Positions 46,524-55,590 of a stretch of DNA of 64,000 nucleotides are shown here, piece by piece. A program made the translations under genes and the position numbers. Numbering within the stretch: position 1 is the stretch's first letter; each line of letters opens with the position of its first letter. The stretch comes from Pelotomaculum sp. (GTDB lineage: Bacteria; Bacillota; Desulfotomaculia; Desulfotomaculales; Pelotomaculaceae). Location: assembly GCA_018435055.1 (NCBI GenBank), contig JAHDOA010000015.1, forward strand, positions 49,701 to 113,700. Reading direction: 5' to 3'. The notes under the pieces were generated by a model. It searched no databases. It saw only the letters and a program-made list of their open reading frames with translations, and was not told where the DNA came from.

Positions 46524-48656
46524 TTAGTCATGCAGCGCTTTTATTGAAGGGGGCTGGAATTCTACATTAATTGAAGTTCCCTTCCTTACCCTGGCGCCTG
46601 GTTTCTCTTGCTGTACGGCGGCAAAACCGGTCCCGCTGGCATTGAGATAAAGACCGAGTTTTTCCAGGATACTGCCGGCCTCTTTAATTGACAAGCCGGT
46701 CAGGTCTGGGACGGTGATTTCTTCTACGGCGCCGGTATCGTGCGGCTGCAGTTCCAAAATAACTGTGGCGCCGCTATAGACTTCCGCACCGCCTTGCGGG
46801 GTCTGTTTATATATAATTTCCCCTTCTCCCCTGGTCTGTACTACAAAACCGGCATTGCTCAGGTAGTTTTTAGCCTCTTCCGCAGGGTAATTAACAACAT
46901 TCGGCATATTCAGCTTTTCCCTGGGTTCTTCAAAAACATAAGGCAGCTGGGGTTTTTTCAAGCCCGCTATTTCCGGTACCCGCATATAACGCAGTGTATC
47001 CTGGGCGATAGATTTGAAAACGGGCGCCGCCACCTGGCTGCCGAAATACATCGCGCCTTTTGGTTCGGCGACCATTACCAGCACCGCAATTTGCGGGTCG
47101 ACCGCCGGGGCAAAGCCGGCAAAAGAGGCGACATATTTGTCGGGCGAATAACCGCCTGCTTCAACTACCTGGGCGGTGCCGGTCTTGCCGGCCGCCCCGT
47201 AGCCATCCACAAAGGCGTTTCTCCCGGTACCCTTGGATACAACATTGGTCAATAGTCTCATTAAGGTTTCTGCTGTGTTCTTGGATATTACCTGACGTAC
47301 AGGCTCTGGTTTAAATTCTTTGACTACCTGCCCGTCCGCGCCGGTTATCGCTTTTACCAATGTGGGTTTTAATAAGACCCCGCCGTTAGCCACCGCCGAG
47401 GCTGCGGTAAGCAGCTGCAGCGGGGTAACCGCGATAGACTGGCCGATGGACATGGTGGCGATATTAAGTTCAGTTGCTTCATTTTCAGCTATCTGAATGC
47501 CGACCTCTTCACCCGGCAAATTTATCCCGGTCTTCTGCCCCAAACCGAAAGCGTTGATGTATTTATAGAATTTATCCCTGCCCAACCGCAGTCCCACCTC
47601 TATAAAACCCGGGTTGCAGGAGTTCTGGGCCACCTCCTCAAATGTTTGGCTGCCATGTCCGCCGTCTTGCCAGCAACTAATGGTCCGGTCAGCCACCTTA
47701 ATATAACCGGGGTCGTAGAAAGTATCAGACGGCTTTACCGCCCCCTCTTCCAGGGCCGCCGCCGCCGTTATAATTTTAAAGGTGGATCCCGGCTCATAGT
47801 TGTACCAGATGCCCGGGTTATGGTCCCAAACCGACTGGGGTGAATCCCGCCAGGCAGCAGGATTGTACGTGGGGCGGTTGCCCATCGCCAGGATCTCGCC
47901 GGTCTGCGGATTCATCACGACAATTACCGCGAGCTTGGGTTTGTGGGTGTCCACAATCTTATCCAGTTCTCTTTCCACAAAAAACTGCACTGTCTGGTCG
48001 ATAGTGAGGACGAGATTTTGGCCCGGCGCCGGGGGGATTAATTTATGGAGCGCTTCGGGTATATTCCTGCCCACAGCGTCTTTTTCAATGACAATACGCC
48101 CGGGTGTGCCCCTCAATTCCTTGTCATATACGCTTTCGAGACCGGTCAGGCCCTGGTTGTCATCGCCGGAAAAACCAAGCACATGCGCCGCCAGGCTTTC
48201 CTGGTGATAAAACCGCTTGCTTTCTTCTACCAGTTCCACACCGCTGATGTCCAGGGACTTCAATCTTTGGGCCGCATCATAATCTATTCGCCTTTTAAGC
48301 CAGACAAAGCCGACGTTTTCGGTCAGCTTCTGGTACACTTCTTCTTTATCCATTTGCAGCGCCCCGGCTATTTTGTCCGCCGCCCCCGGCTTATCTTCAA
48401 TCTGGGGCGGAAAAGCGTAGGCTGAATCGACACTTACACTGGTGACCAGCTCATTGCCGTTGCGGTCATAAATAGTTCCCCGCCTGGCCTCAACCGGCAC
48501 GTCCTTCATCCGCACGTCCATTGCTTCGTTCCTTAACCTGTCTCCTTCAACCAGCTGCAACCAACCCAGCCGCAGGATCAGCAGGGAAAAAACCAGCACA
48601 GCTGTCATAAACACATAAGTTATTCTCTTGCGCACCGTGATAGGTGTTGTCCGCAT
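46524..48656 (-). CDS. PASTA-domain class B penicillin-binding protein (PBP2B/SpoVD type)
   Basis: The transpeptidase crosslinks septal or cortex peptidoglycan. From the chosen ATG (GGAGG upstream) it has 710 residues: one membrane segment (about 15-35), PBP dimerisation region, then a transpeptidase with STFK (GSTFKIITA), SCN (NSCNPGF) and KTG (GKTGTAQV). Two PASTA domains follow (about 580-645 and 650-705). It may be SpoVD or PbpB; two PASTA domains favour the vegetative type, but this is inference. It overlaps ftsL by 110 bases. Confidence 0.93.
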   Translation of the reverse strand: MRTTPITVRKRITYVFMTAVLVFSLLILRLGWLQLVEGDRLRNEAMDVRMKDVPVEARRGTIYDRNGNELVTSVSVDSAYAFPPQIEDKPGAADKIAGALQMDKEEVYQKLTENVGFVWLKRRIDYDAAQRLKSLDISGVELVEESKRFYHQESLAAHVLGFSGDDNQGLTGLESVYDKELRGTPGRIVIEKDAVGRNIPEALHKLIPPAPGQNLVLTIDQTVQFFVERELDKIVDTHKPKLAVIVVMNPQTGEILAMGNRPTYNPAAWRDSPQSVWDHNPGIWYNYEPGSTFKIITAAAALEEGAVKPSDTFYDPGYIKVADRTISCWQDGGHGSQTFEEVAQNSCNPGFIEVGLRLGRDKFYKYINAFGLGQKTGINLPGEEVGIQIAENEATELNIATMSIGQSIAVTPLQLLTAASAVANGGVLLKPTLVKAITGADGQVVKEFKPEPVRQVISKNTAETLMRLLTNVVSKGTGRNAFVDGYGAAGKTGTAQVVEAGGYSPDKYVASFAGFAPAVDPQIAVLVMVAEPKGAMYFGSQVAAPVFKSIAQDTLRYMRVPEIAGLKKPQLPYVFEEPREKLNMPNVVNYPAEEAKNYLSNAGFVVQTRGEGEIIYKQTPQGGAEVYSGATVILELQPHDTGAVEEITVPDLTGLSIKEAGSILEKLGLYLNASGTGFAAVQQEKPGARVRKGTSINVEFQPPSIKALHD

Positions 48657-49194
48657 CTTTTTCCTCCGCAGGTGCAAATCCCAGTCTTTGCCCGGGCCGT
48701 ATGGTATTTTCCAAGCGGTTAAGCAGTTCGTCAAAAACCTTAAGAAGGGGGCTCTTTTCTTTTTCGGCGGGAGTATAGCCGGCAACTTGTCCTTCATCCG
48801 CGGCGAGGCCAGGTGTTCCGGTGGACTGATTTTCTTCATCTAAAGTAACGACAAGGGTATTATTGACATCCGGCTTAATCATTCCCAGTTTGTTTACAGC
48901 CAGGTATTCTATCCTGCCGAGAGAAGTCATCTGTTGTATTTCTTCATTCAGGCTGTTGTTTTCTTTACGCAGCTGGGCAAGCTCTCTTTCCAGCTGGGCA
49001 ATCTGGTATCCCAGGGTATTGATCTGGGAACTGTAAACAGTAATCGCCACGCCCACCAAAAAACCCGCAAAAACAAGCCCGATCAACACCAGCCTGTGGT
49101 TCCCGCGCAATATTTTTTTCCGCGATATCTTTTTTAGCGGCGGCGCTTCTCCCGGCAGCCCATAGTAGCCTGTCTTTTCCTGAGCTACTATCAA
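48547..49194 (-). CDS. ftsL: FtsL-like division protein with extended C-terminus
   Basis: The 215-residue protein has a cytoplasmic N-terminus, one membrane segment (about 36-54) and a leucine-zipper-like coiled coil (about 60-90, QLERELAQLRKENNSL), the FtsL/DivIC layout. It also has a long C-terminal extension that overlaps the PBP gene. FtsL family proteins are normally 100-130 residues, so the tail may not be functional or conserved. TTG start with AGGAG upstream. It lies between rsmH and the PBP, the standard ftsL position. Confidence 0.8.
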   Translation of the reverse strand: MIVAQEKTGYYGLPGEAPPLKKISRKKILRGNHRLVLIGLVFAGFLVGVAITVYSSQINTLGYQIAQLERELAQLRKENNSLNEEIQQMTSLGRIEYLAVNKLGMIKPDVNNTLVVTLDEENQSTGTPGLAADEGQVAGYTPAEKEKSPLLKVFDELLNRLENTIRPGQRLGFAPAEEKDADNTYHGAQENNLCVYDSCAGFFPADPAAGLVAAG

Positions 49195-49254
49195 TATTAT
49201 TCAACTCCTAAATAGAATAGAACCTTTCTCCAGGAAGGATATGCCATTTATGCT

Positions 49255-50175
49255 CTATACCTTTTCGGCTATTCTCAGTTTGGCGCTTCTGGCTCTGGGA
49301 TTGCTTTCTAATTCCTCTTTTGAAGGGACAACAGGTCTGGATGAAATGATTTTTAAAGTCTTCCGGCCGCCGCAAACACATACGGGCAATTCCCGGGGGC
49401 ATGTGCACGGTAACGCCAGGCGCCGGTATAAGTTTTTTATGATCCTGTCTTCTAAAGAATGAAAAGTGATCACGCAAATCCGGCCGCCCGGTCGAAGGGA
49501 TTGGACAGCGGCGAGAACCGCGGGCTCCAGGATTGCCAATTCCTTGTTTACCGCTATTCTAAGCGCCTGAAAAGTCCTTTTGGCCGGGTGAGGTCCCTGG
49601 CGCCTGGCGCCGGCGGGAATGGCCTTTTTAATTATTTCCACCAATTGCGCGGTGGTTTCGATAGGCCGTGTTTTTCTCCCCTCGCAGATAAAGGACGCTA
49701 TTCTGGCAGCCCACCGTTCTTCCCCGAAATCTTTTATTATTTTGGCCAGTTCCGCATCCGTCAGGTTGTTGACAAGATCTCCGGCTGTTAACGGCTGCCC
49801 CGGATCCATCCTCATGTCCAGGGTGGCGTCATGCTGGTAGCTGAATCCCCGGGCGGGGTTATCCAGCTGGTGGGAGGAGGTCCCCAGGTCAAAAAGGACC
49901 CCGTCAACCTCAGTTATCCCCAGTTCATTTAAAACATCCGCCAGCCCGGCGAAATTAGCCCTGACCAGGATCAGCCGTTCACGATCAGAGGCCAGTCTTC
50001 TTTCTGCTTCTTCTATCGCTGCCGGATCCTGGTCCAACGCCACCAGGAGGCCACCGGGACCCATTTCTTTTAGATCCTTCAGTATTGCTTCGCTGTGGCC
50101 GGCGCCGCCCAGGGTGCAGTCCACATAGACGCCTCCCGGCCTTACCTTGAGTCCTGCCAATACTTCTGCCGGCAT
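49255..50175 (-). CDS. rsmH: 16S rRNA (cytosine-1402-N4) methyltransferase (RsmH/MraW)
   Basis: RsmH methylates N4 of C1402 in 16S rRNA. The 306-residue reading begins [15 protein letters not shown] and contains [10 protein letters not shown] (about 22-31), the [11 protein letters not shown] site and [15 protein letters not shown]. The conserved N-terminal FHxPV lies upstream of this ATG, in frame as KYFHQPV, and the only start there is ATT at 50199-50197, with GAGGTCGG upstream. The ATG at 50175 is therefore probably internal. See the separate finding. Confidence 0.93.
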   Translation of the reverse strand: MPAEVLAGLKVRPGGVYVDCTLGGAGHSEAILKDLKEMGPGGLLVALDQDPAAIEEAERRLASDRERLILVRANFAGLADVLNELGITEVDGVLFDLGTSSHQLDNPARGFSYQHDATLDMRMDPGQPLTAGDLVNNLTDAELAKIIKDFGEERWAARIASFICEGRKTRPIETTAQLVEIIKKAIPAGARRQGPHPAKRTFQALRIAVNKELAILEPAVLAAVQSLRPGGRICVITFHSLEDRIIKNLYRRLALPCTCPRELPVCVCGGRKTLKIISSRPVVPSKEELESNPRARSAKLRIAEKV

Positions 50176-50294
50176 TACCGGCTGGTGAAAATATTTAATC
50201 GGAACCGACCTCGCCGCACTTTTTTAATTCATAAGGTTTTATTTTATGTTTCATATTTCATATAGTTTTTACTATTCTTGTCGTTTGCCGTGAT

Positions 50295-50732
50295 TTATAA
50301 ACCAATATGGCCGTCAATTAATTTTTCTGCTATTTCCTCATATGATGACGCTGCTGCGGCGCTATACTGATCCCAGCGGACCTTCGACCAGATTTCCACC
50401 CTGGTGGAGACACCGATAATGACGGCATCCTTCTCCAACCGGGCGTATTCGCGCAGGTTGCCCGGAATTAGTACTCTTCCCTGTTTATCAACCTCACAAA
50501 TCGCCGCGCCTGAGAAAAAAAACCGAACGAAGGCCCGGGCATCGCCCCTGGTAAAGGGCAATGACTTCAGCTTTTGCTCCAGCGCATCCCATTCGTCGCG
50601 CGTGTATACAAAAAGACAGCCGTCCAGACCCTTTGTGATAATAAAAGAGTCCCCCAGGCCTTCTCGGAAGCGGGCAGGTATAAAAAGTCTCCCTTTGGCG
50701 TCTATAGTGTGCTGGTATTCGCCCATAAACAT
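50295..50732 (-). CDS. mraZ: MraZ transcriptional regulator
   Basis: MraZ is a ring-forming DNA-binding regulator at the head of dcw clusters and represses its own promoter in E. coli. The 145 residues contain two SpoVT-AbrB-like swapped beta domains (about 5-50 and 75-120). The conserved blocks are [16 protein letters not shown] and [21 protein letters not shown] is 11 bases upstream of the ATG. A set of GTGG direct repeats lies directly upstream. Confidence 0.96.
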   Translation of the reverse strand: MFMGEYQHTIDAKGRLFIPARFREGLGDSFIITKGLDGCLFVYTRDEWDALEQKLKSLPFTRGDARAFVRFFFSGAAICEVDKQGRVLIPGNLREYARLEKDAVIIGVSTRVEIWSKVRWDQYSAAAASSYEEIAEKLIDGHIGL

Positions 50733-50760
50733 TTGCCGGCAGCTCCGTCTGGTTTATCCT

Positions 50761-50784
50761 CCACTTAGTACCACTTTACACCAC
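50761..50784 (-). promoter_or_regulatory. MraZ-binding direct repeats (mraZ box)
   Basis: On the minus strand GTGG occurs three times at exact 10-base intervals (50761-50764, 50771-50774 and 50781-50784), with AAAGTGG-like context. Three 10-base-spaced GTGG/TGGG repeats are the known MraZ operator layout, and this one lies at the mraZ leader, so autoregulation is likely. A -10-like TATAGA lies just upstream. Confidence 0.75.
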
Positions 50785-50869
50785 CTATTCTATATTACAA
50801 TAAAAATTCCTATGTGAAAACAAAAATAAATTAAAATTATTAATTATTAATTTACAATTTTCGTCAAAG

Positions 50870-50894
50870 AAAAACAAGGGAAATTATTCCCTTG
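50870..50894 (-). terminator. terminator of the small membrane protein gene
   Basis: CAAGGGAA and TTCCCTTG pair around TAAT on the minus strand and are followed by TTTTTC. It lies just past the 50981 stop. Confidence 0.75.
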
Positions 50895-50980
50895 CCTACA
50901 AATTCAACTAATCTTTTAATTTTTTATAATCATCCTGCCTGCCGTAAACCGGCCCGTCTTTGCGCCACCCGCGGCGTCTT

Positions 50981-51283
50981 TTACAAATATTCATCAAGCT
51001 GATGTTTATACCAGCGACCGCGTAAATCCGGTTTCCCGTCACCTGTTTCATCTTTGCCCCTGTGCAATGTAACCTTTATATTCAGGGTGTAATTTTCGGG
51101 CGGTAAACACGGCTGCGGTAATCTTACAACAATAAACCTTTGTTCTTCCATGCCGGGGCCGGCGCCGCCGGCATTAAAAACATTCTTGCCAGGCGTCGCC
51201 GGAGTTGCCCAGACCGCCAGATACAGGCACAAAATAAACAGAACTATGGCAAATACAATTAGACCTATAGCCATCATTTCCAC
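50981..51283 (-). CDS. small membrane protein of unknown function (100 aa)
   Basis: GTG at 51283 with GGAGG 7 bases upstream begins a 100-residue protein with one membrane segment (about residues 5-28). A short external region contains RFIVVRLPQPCLPPENYTLN and ends in basic, acidic residues. No family recognised. It is read in the same direction as, and between, the PHP gene and mraZ. Confidence 0.6.
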   Translation of the reverse strand: MEMMAIGLIVFAIVLFILCLYLAVWATPATPGKNVFNAGGAGPGMEEQRFIVVRLPQPCLPPENYTLNIKVTLHRGKDETGDGKPDLRGRWYKHQLDEYL

Positions 51284-51355
51284 CAGGCAGCCTCCGCACA
51301 AAATCCATATACAAGTTATTTCTACTGATAGTAAATAATTTCCTGCCCGTGGCTG

Positions 51356-52159
51356 TTAAATTTTAACAAATTTTATTTGCCTGCCACTGAAGGTGGCAAC
51401 CTCCCTGTAGCCGGTATTTTTAATCAGCTCGACGGCTGCGGGCAAACCCGCGCCAACGTCCTCCGGCAGGTGAGCGTCGGACCCCAGGGTGACAGGGAGG
51501 CCGTATTTAAAAAATATCTCCAGTAATTCGGGCCCCGGGTATATTTCTTTGACCGGGTATCTTAATCCGGCCGTATTCACTTCCACGCATACACCCGCGC
51601 TCTTAAAAACCCGCGCTGTTTCTTCATATAGCGGTCTGGGGTCCCGGGTTGGACGTAAATTAAACTTTTTTACCAGGTCGGGGTGGGCCATAATGTCAAA
51701 GAGCCCGGTCAGCGCAGCCTGCTGTAAAAGCGCAAAATACCGCCTGTAAACTGCGTCGATATCCCTCCTGGCATACTCCGCCAACTCTGCCGGGTTGTCA
51801 AATCCCCAGCCGTCAATAAAATGGACGGAACCCGTGACGAAATCAAACCTGTACGAGGCAAGGATATTTGCCAGATGATCTTCATGCCCGGGCACAAAAT
51901 CAGCTTCTATCCCCAGTTTCACCCGGACCGGCGCCTGCCGGGCCCGGCTTTTGACCATACTTACGTAACCCGGCAAATCGCTTTCACTCATGGCGTAACC
52001 TGGTATCGTTTTTTCCGGCGGGAGAAAATAAAGGGGCAAATGATCGCAAAAGCCTACCTCCCTGATCCCCCGCCTGGCTGCTGCGTCAAGGTATTCATAG
52101 ATTTCTCCGGAAGCATGCCCGCAAAGCCTGGTGTGCAAATGATTGTCAACAGGTAGCAA
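51356..52159 (-). CDS. PHP-domain histidinol-phosphatase (HisK/HisJ-like)
   Basis: A 267-residue PHP metallophosphoesterase with HNHTHLS-like start DNHLHTRLCGHASGE, VGFCDHLPL near 40, a GIEADFVPG block near 85 and closing TLGSDAHLPEDVG. These are the metal-ligand positions of the HisK-type histidinol phosphatase. The same fold is used for other phosphoesters, and no his gene is near, so the substrate is open. TTG start with GAGGAG 14 bases away. Confidence 0.8.
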   Translation of the reverse strand: MLPVDNHLHTRLCGHASGEIYEYLDAAARRGIREVGFCDHLPLYFLPPEKTIPGYAMSESDLPGYVSMVKSRARQAPVRVKLGIEADFVPGHEDHLANILASYRFDFVTGSVHFIDGWGFDNPAELAEYARRDIDAVYRRYFALLQQAALTGLFDIMAHPDLVKKFNLRPTRDPRPLYEETARVFKSAGVCVEVNTAGLRYPVKEIYPGPELLEIFFKYGLPVTLGSDAHLPEDVGAGLPAAVELIKNTGYREVATFSGRQIKFVKI

Positions 52160-52264
52160 GGTCTTGTCAACACTCCTCTTATTCAGTTTTGTTACCTTAA
52201 TCTCCGCAAACGCGGGCCGGTCAGGGCTAGCCGGGTCTATTGCCGGTCTAACAAGCCCCCGGCC

Positions 52265-55060
52265 TTAGCCCCGGGGTCTGTAACGGTATGCATCCAGTGT
52301 TTCCACAGCAATATGCTGCCAGTCGTATTTTGTCAGCACTTTTTTCCAGGCGCGCCTGGTCAGGTCCCTGGCCAACCCCGGATTGACCAGGACCTCCCTG
52401 ATATAATAAGCCAGTACGTCCGGTCTGCCGGACGGGGCTTTGTAACCATCGATGCCGTGCGCCACGACTTCGCTTAAACCGCCCGTGTCCGAGACAATAA
52501 CAGGGATCTGGGCGGCCATGGCCTCCAGGGCGACAATGCCAAACGGCTCATAAAGACTGGGAAACACCGCTACGTCCGCCTGTCTTAAATAATAATTCCT
52601 CTGTTCTTCCTGCAGAAAACCGAGAAATTCCGTATTCCCTTGCAGTCCCATGTCGCCCGCCATGGTTTTTAAGTAATCGGCATACGGCCCCGCGCCGGCC
52701 ACCAGCAGCTTTAGGTCCGGCAGCTGCCGCAGCAGGATAGACAGGGCTTCCAGCAGTACCTGCACCCCTTTTTCCGGCACCAGCCTGCCGAGAAATATTA
52801 TGGACTTCTCCGCTGAATAAGTATCTTTTTCTCCGGGGACAAGTTTTCTGGGTATACCCAGATTGGCCGGATCCACGCCGTTGGGAATGGAAAAAACCTT
52901 TTTCCCGGCCAGGCCAAACAATCTGACTACCTCTTCCACCATATAGTCACTGCAGCAAATAACCGTGTCCGCCGACCTGGCCAGCCTTTCCTCCAGATTG
53001 TGGATGCGGCGCTGGAAATTATTGTGGATACCACGGTTGCGGCCGTATTCCGTAGCGTGTATGGTAGCCACCAGCGGCAGCTTGTGGTTGACGCTGAGTT
53101 TGATAGCGGCGTCCTGCACCAGCCAGTCATGACCGTGGATAACATCAAACTTTTCCCCGCTTAAAAGATTTTCCGCCACGTCTGTCATGGCATTATTCAA
53201 TTGCTCAACCCAGCCCATAAATTCCGTCGCAGTAACGGCCAGGGGACTGACCCGGTGTACATGCACACCGTCGACGAGTTCATACTCTGCCGCTCCCTCC
53301 ACCGGACAGGTGATCACGTGGATATTTTCACCCAAACGCGCCAGCGCCTTGGAAAGGTCGTTTACATGGCGGGCCAGCCCCCCCACGGTTTTGGGGGGAT
53401 ATTCCCAGGACAGCATTAATACTTTTAATTTGTCGCCGCCCACCCTGGCCCCCGGCCGGTCGTCATGGCTGAAACGGTAGTGCCGGCTGTAAACAGAGTA
53501 GTCAATATCCGGAAAAATATTGTCTTCCCTTTCGATTTCAGCCAGTTCGGCTTCATCCGTTTGCCCCTCGGTCAAACGGGAAGTCAGGCTGTTAAAGCGG
53601 TTGATATGTACGCTCGTGCGATGGACGGCATACTGGACCGCGGTCCCGGTCTTGATGATGAAGGCCCAGTCACTGCTCTGGGCCAGCAGCAGTTCTCTGG
53701 CCGCCTGGTTCAGCGAGCGGCGTAGAATTCCCCCGGCATGGGGATATAAATCAGCCAGGTCCACCATTGTTGTTTCCGCCCGGTGCAGGTGCCTGTATAT
53801 CCAATCATTGCTGGGATTCAGCCATACCTCGTTATATCCGCCTTCTCCCCAACTGGAGACTGCCAGGTCGACAACCTGGTTGTCGGCATAGCGGCCCAGG
53901 TAAGCTGTAGGGGTAGACATCCGGATTGCGTAATTTCCGGAGTCTATAGCCCGGCAAAAGTGTTCCAGCCACTGCGGCCCTTCATACCACCAGTGGCCGA
54001 AAAGCTCCGCGTCATAAGGGGCGACAATGATCGGCCTGCGGTCCATCTGCTCTGACAAATACTTGATCTGGGCGTCTCGCTTCCGGGCAAAATCGTGCGC
54101 GTCCGCGGCAACTTTTTGCGCGGCAATATCAGGCTGGTAAGGCTCCTTATGCTCGCCCGGCCCGGTAATGCGATAGTATTTCAGACCGGTGTCACAGCGG
54201 ATATTGCCGCCCGGCAGGCAGGGGGCCAGGTAATCCAAAGGCAGGTCAAAGCCGATATCCCGGTAAAACTCCCGGTAATATGGATTTCCGGGGTAGCCGG
54301 CATGGCTGTCCCAGACTTGACGTGAACTCTCCGGGTCACGGCCGAAAGCGGCCACACCGGAGCGGCAGTATACCGGCGCGTAAACACCGTAGCGGGGAAC
54401 TGGAAAAGAAAGGTTGATACCATGTGTTTCCACAAAAAAATAACGGAGTCCGAATTCTTTTAATATCTCGTCCACACCGGGAACATAGGCGCACTCCGGC
54501 AACCAGATCCCCGCCGGCGGCCTGTCGAAATTATTTATATACTCTTCTATGGCAATCTGCACCTGCGCCCGCCTGGCTTCCCTGCTCATGATCAACGGCA
54601 GGTAGCCGTGCGTGGCGCAGGTAGTGATGACCTCCAGCGCACCAAGCGCCTGGAGGCTCTGGAGCGGCAGGATCAGGTTGCCGCCGTAGTCGTTTTCAAA
54701 TGAGCGGCGCAACTCGTTAAGACGGTTATAATACATCAGGGCGACATCCCTGAAATTCTGGTTGTATTTATTTCTTTCCACCTCTTTCTCCGCCAGCTTG
54801 ATCAGCCTGCTGATATGCCGCACGTACCTTTCCTGCAATAACCGGTCATTCAGCATGCCTATCAGCGGCGGCGACAGCGAAAGGGTGATCTTGAATTTCA
54901 CACCATCTTTAACCATTCGTTCAAAGGACCTGAGCAATGGTAAATAGCATTCGGTGACAGCCTCAAAAAGCCATCGTTCCTCCATTATCCCCGGGTCTTG
55001 CGGGTGGCGTATATACGGCAGGTGAGCGTGCAGGACAAGCGCGAAGTACCCTTGTGCCAC
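52265..55060 (-). CDS. fused GH57/DUF1957 and GT4 glycosyltransferase protein
   Basis: The 931-residue protein combines two enzymes. The N-terminal part (about 1-400) is GH57, starting ALVLHAHLPYIRHP, followed by a DUF1957-like segment (about 410-520). These families include glycogen branching enzymes. From about residue 540 there is a GT-B glycosyltransferase 4 domain, LKVLMLSWEYPPKTVGGLARH, with SLYEPFGIVALEAMAA near the end. A GTG start has AGGAGGG 9 bases upstream. The joined arrangement suggests production of an alpha-glucan or glycogen-like polymer. Both halves are in one frame without a stop. Confidence 0.85.
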   Translation of the reverse strand: MAQGYFALVLHAHLPYIRHPQDPGIMEERWLFEAVTECYLPLLRSFERMVKDGVKFKITLSLSPPLIGMLNDRLLQERYVRHISRLIKLAEKEVERNKYNQNFRDVALMYYNRLNELRRSFENDYGGNLILPLQSLQALGALEVITTCATHGYLPLIMSREARRAQVQIAIEEYINNFDRPPAGIWLPECAYVPGVDEILKEFGLRYFFVETHGINLSFPVPRYGVYAPVYCRSGVAAFGRDPESSRQVWDSHAGYPGNPYYREFYRDIGFDLPLDYLAPCLPGGNIRCDTGLKYYRITGPGEHKEPYQPDIAAQKVAADAHDFARKRDAQIKYLSEQMDRRPIIVAPYDAELFGHWWYEGPQWLEHFCRAIDSGNYAIRMSTPTAYLGRYADNQVVDLAVSSWGEGGYNEVWLNPSNDWIYRHLHRAETTMVDLADLYPHAGGILRRSLNQAARELLLAQSSDWAFIIKTGTAVQYAVHRTSVHINRFNSLTSRLTEGQTDEAELAEIEREDNIFPDIDYSVYSRHYRFSHDDRPGARVGGDKLKVLMLSWEYPPKTVGGLARHVNDLSKALARLGENIHVITCPVEGAAEYELVDGVHVHRVSPLAVTATEFMGWVEQLNNAMTDVAENLLSGEKFDVIHGHDWLVQDAAIKLSVNHKLPLVATIHATEYGRNRGIHNNFQRRIHNLEERLARSADTVICCSDYMVEEVVRLFGLAGKKVFSIPNGVDPANLGIPRKLVPGEKDTYSAEKSIIFLGRLVPEKGVQVLLEALSILLRQLPDLKLLVAGAGPYADYLKTMAGDMGLQGNTEFLGFLQEEQRNYYLRQADVAVFPSLYEPFGIVALEAMAAQIPVIVSDTGGLSEVVAHGIDGYKAPSGRPDVLAYYIREVLVNPGLARDLTRRAWKKVLTKYDWQHIAVETLDAYRYRPRG

Positions 55061-55120
55061 AGTCTTATCCCTCCTTAAAAACAAATCCACGCTATCATTA
55101 TAGCATGGATAAATAATACA

Positions 55121-55570
55121 TTATTTTATTACCGCACACTGGCTGCAAACCCCGAAGATCTTAAGCTGGTGGTTTATAATGGTGAAATTGTACTTTTTGT
55201 TTACCCGGCTTTCGATTTCATCCAGCAGGTCTTCATTAAATTCTATGATTCTGCCGCATTTGGTACAGATCAGGTGGTGGTGGTGGTGCTGGTCTTTGCC
55301 GTCTTCCATGCCGAAATCGTAACGCTTGCGACCGTCACCAAAATCAATGGCGTGGATGAGACCAACCTCCTGAAAGAGCTCCAGGGCCCTGTAAACGGTC
55401 GCCAGACCCACATCGGCCGCTTCGCGCTTGACCAGGTTATACACTTCTTCAGCGCTTAAATGTTTGCCCCTGTTTTCCAGGAGCACCCGCAAGGTCAGCT
55501 CACGGCGCGCAGTAAGCTTGGATTCTATGGCTTTAAGTTTTTCACCTGCCTCAGAAATAATTCTCTTCAT
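55121..55570 (-). CDS. Fur-family metal-responsive repressor
   Basis: A 149-residue Fur/Zur/PerR-type regulator. The winged helix (about 25-85, HLSAEEVYNLV ... GLATVYRALELF) is followed by the dimerisation/metal region with DQHHHHHLICTKC and CSQC, a two-CxxC structural zinc site. The chosen ATG matches family length; an ORF extension of 48 codons upstream is not supported. Iron vs zinc vs peroxide response cannot be resolved. FeoAB lie in the same region. Confidence 0.9.
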   Translation of the reverse strand: MKRIISEAGEKLKAIESKLTARRELTLRVLLENRGKHLSAEEVYNLVKREAADVGLATVYRALELFQEVGLIHAIDFGDGRKRYDFGMEDGKDQHHHHHLICTKCGRIIEFNEDLLDEIESRVNKKYNFTIINHQLKIFGVCSQCAVIK

Positions 55571-55590
55571 ATTACCACCACCATTCGGCG

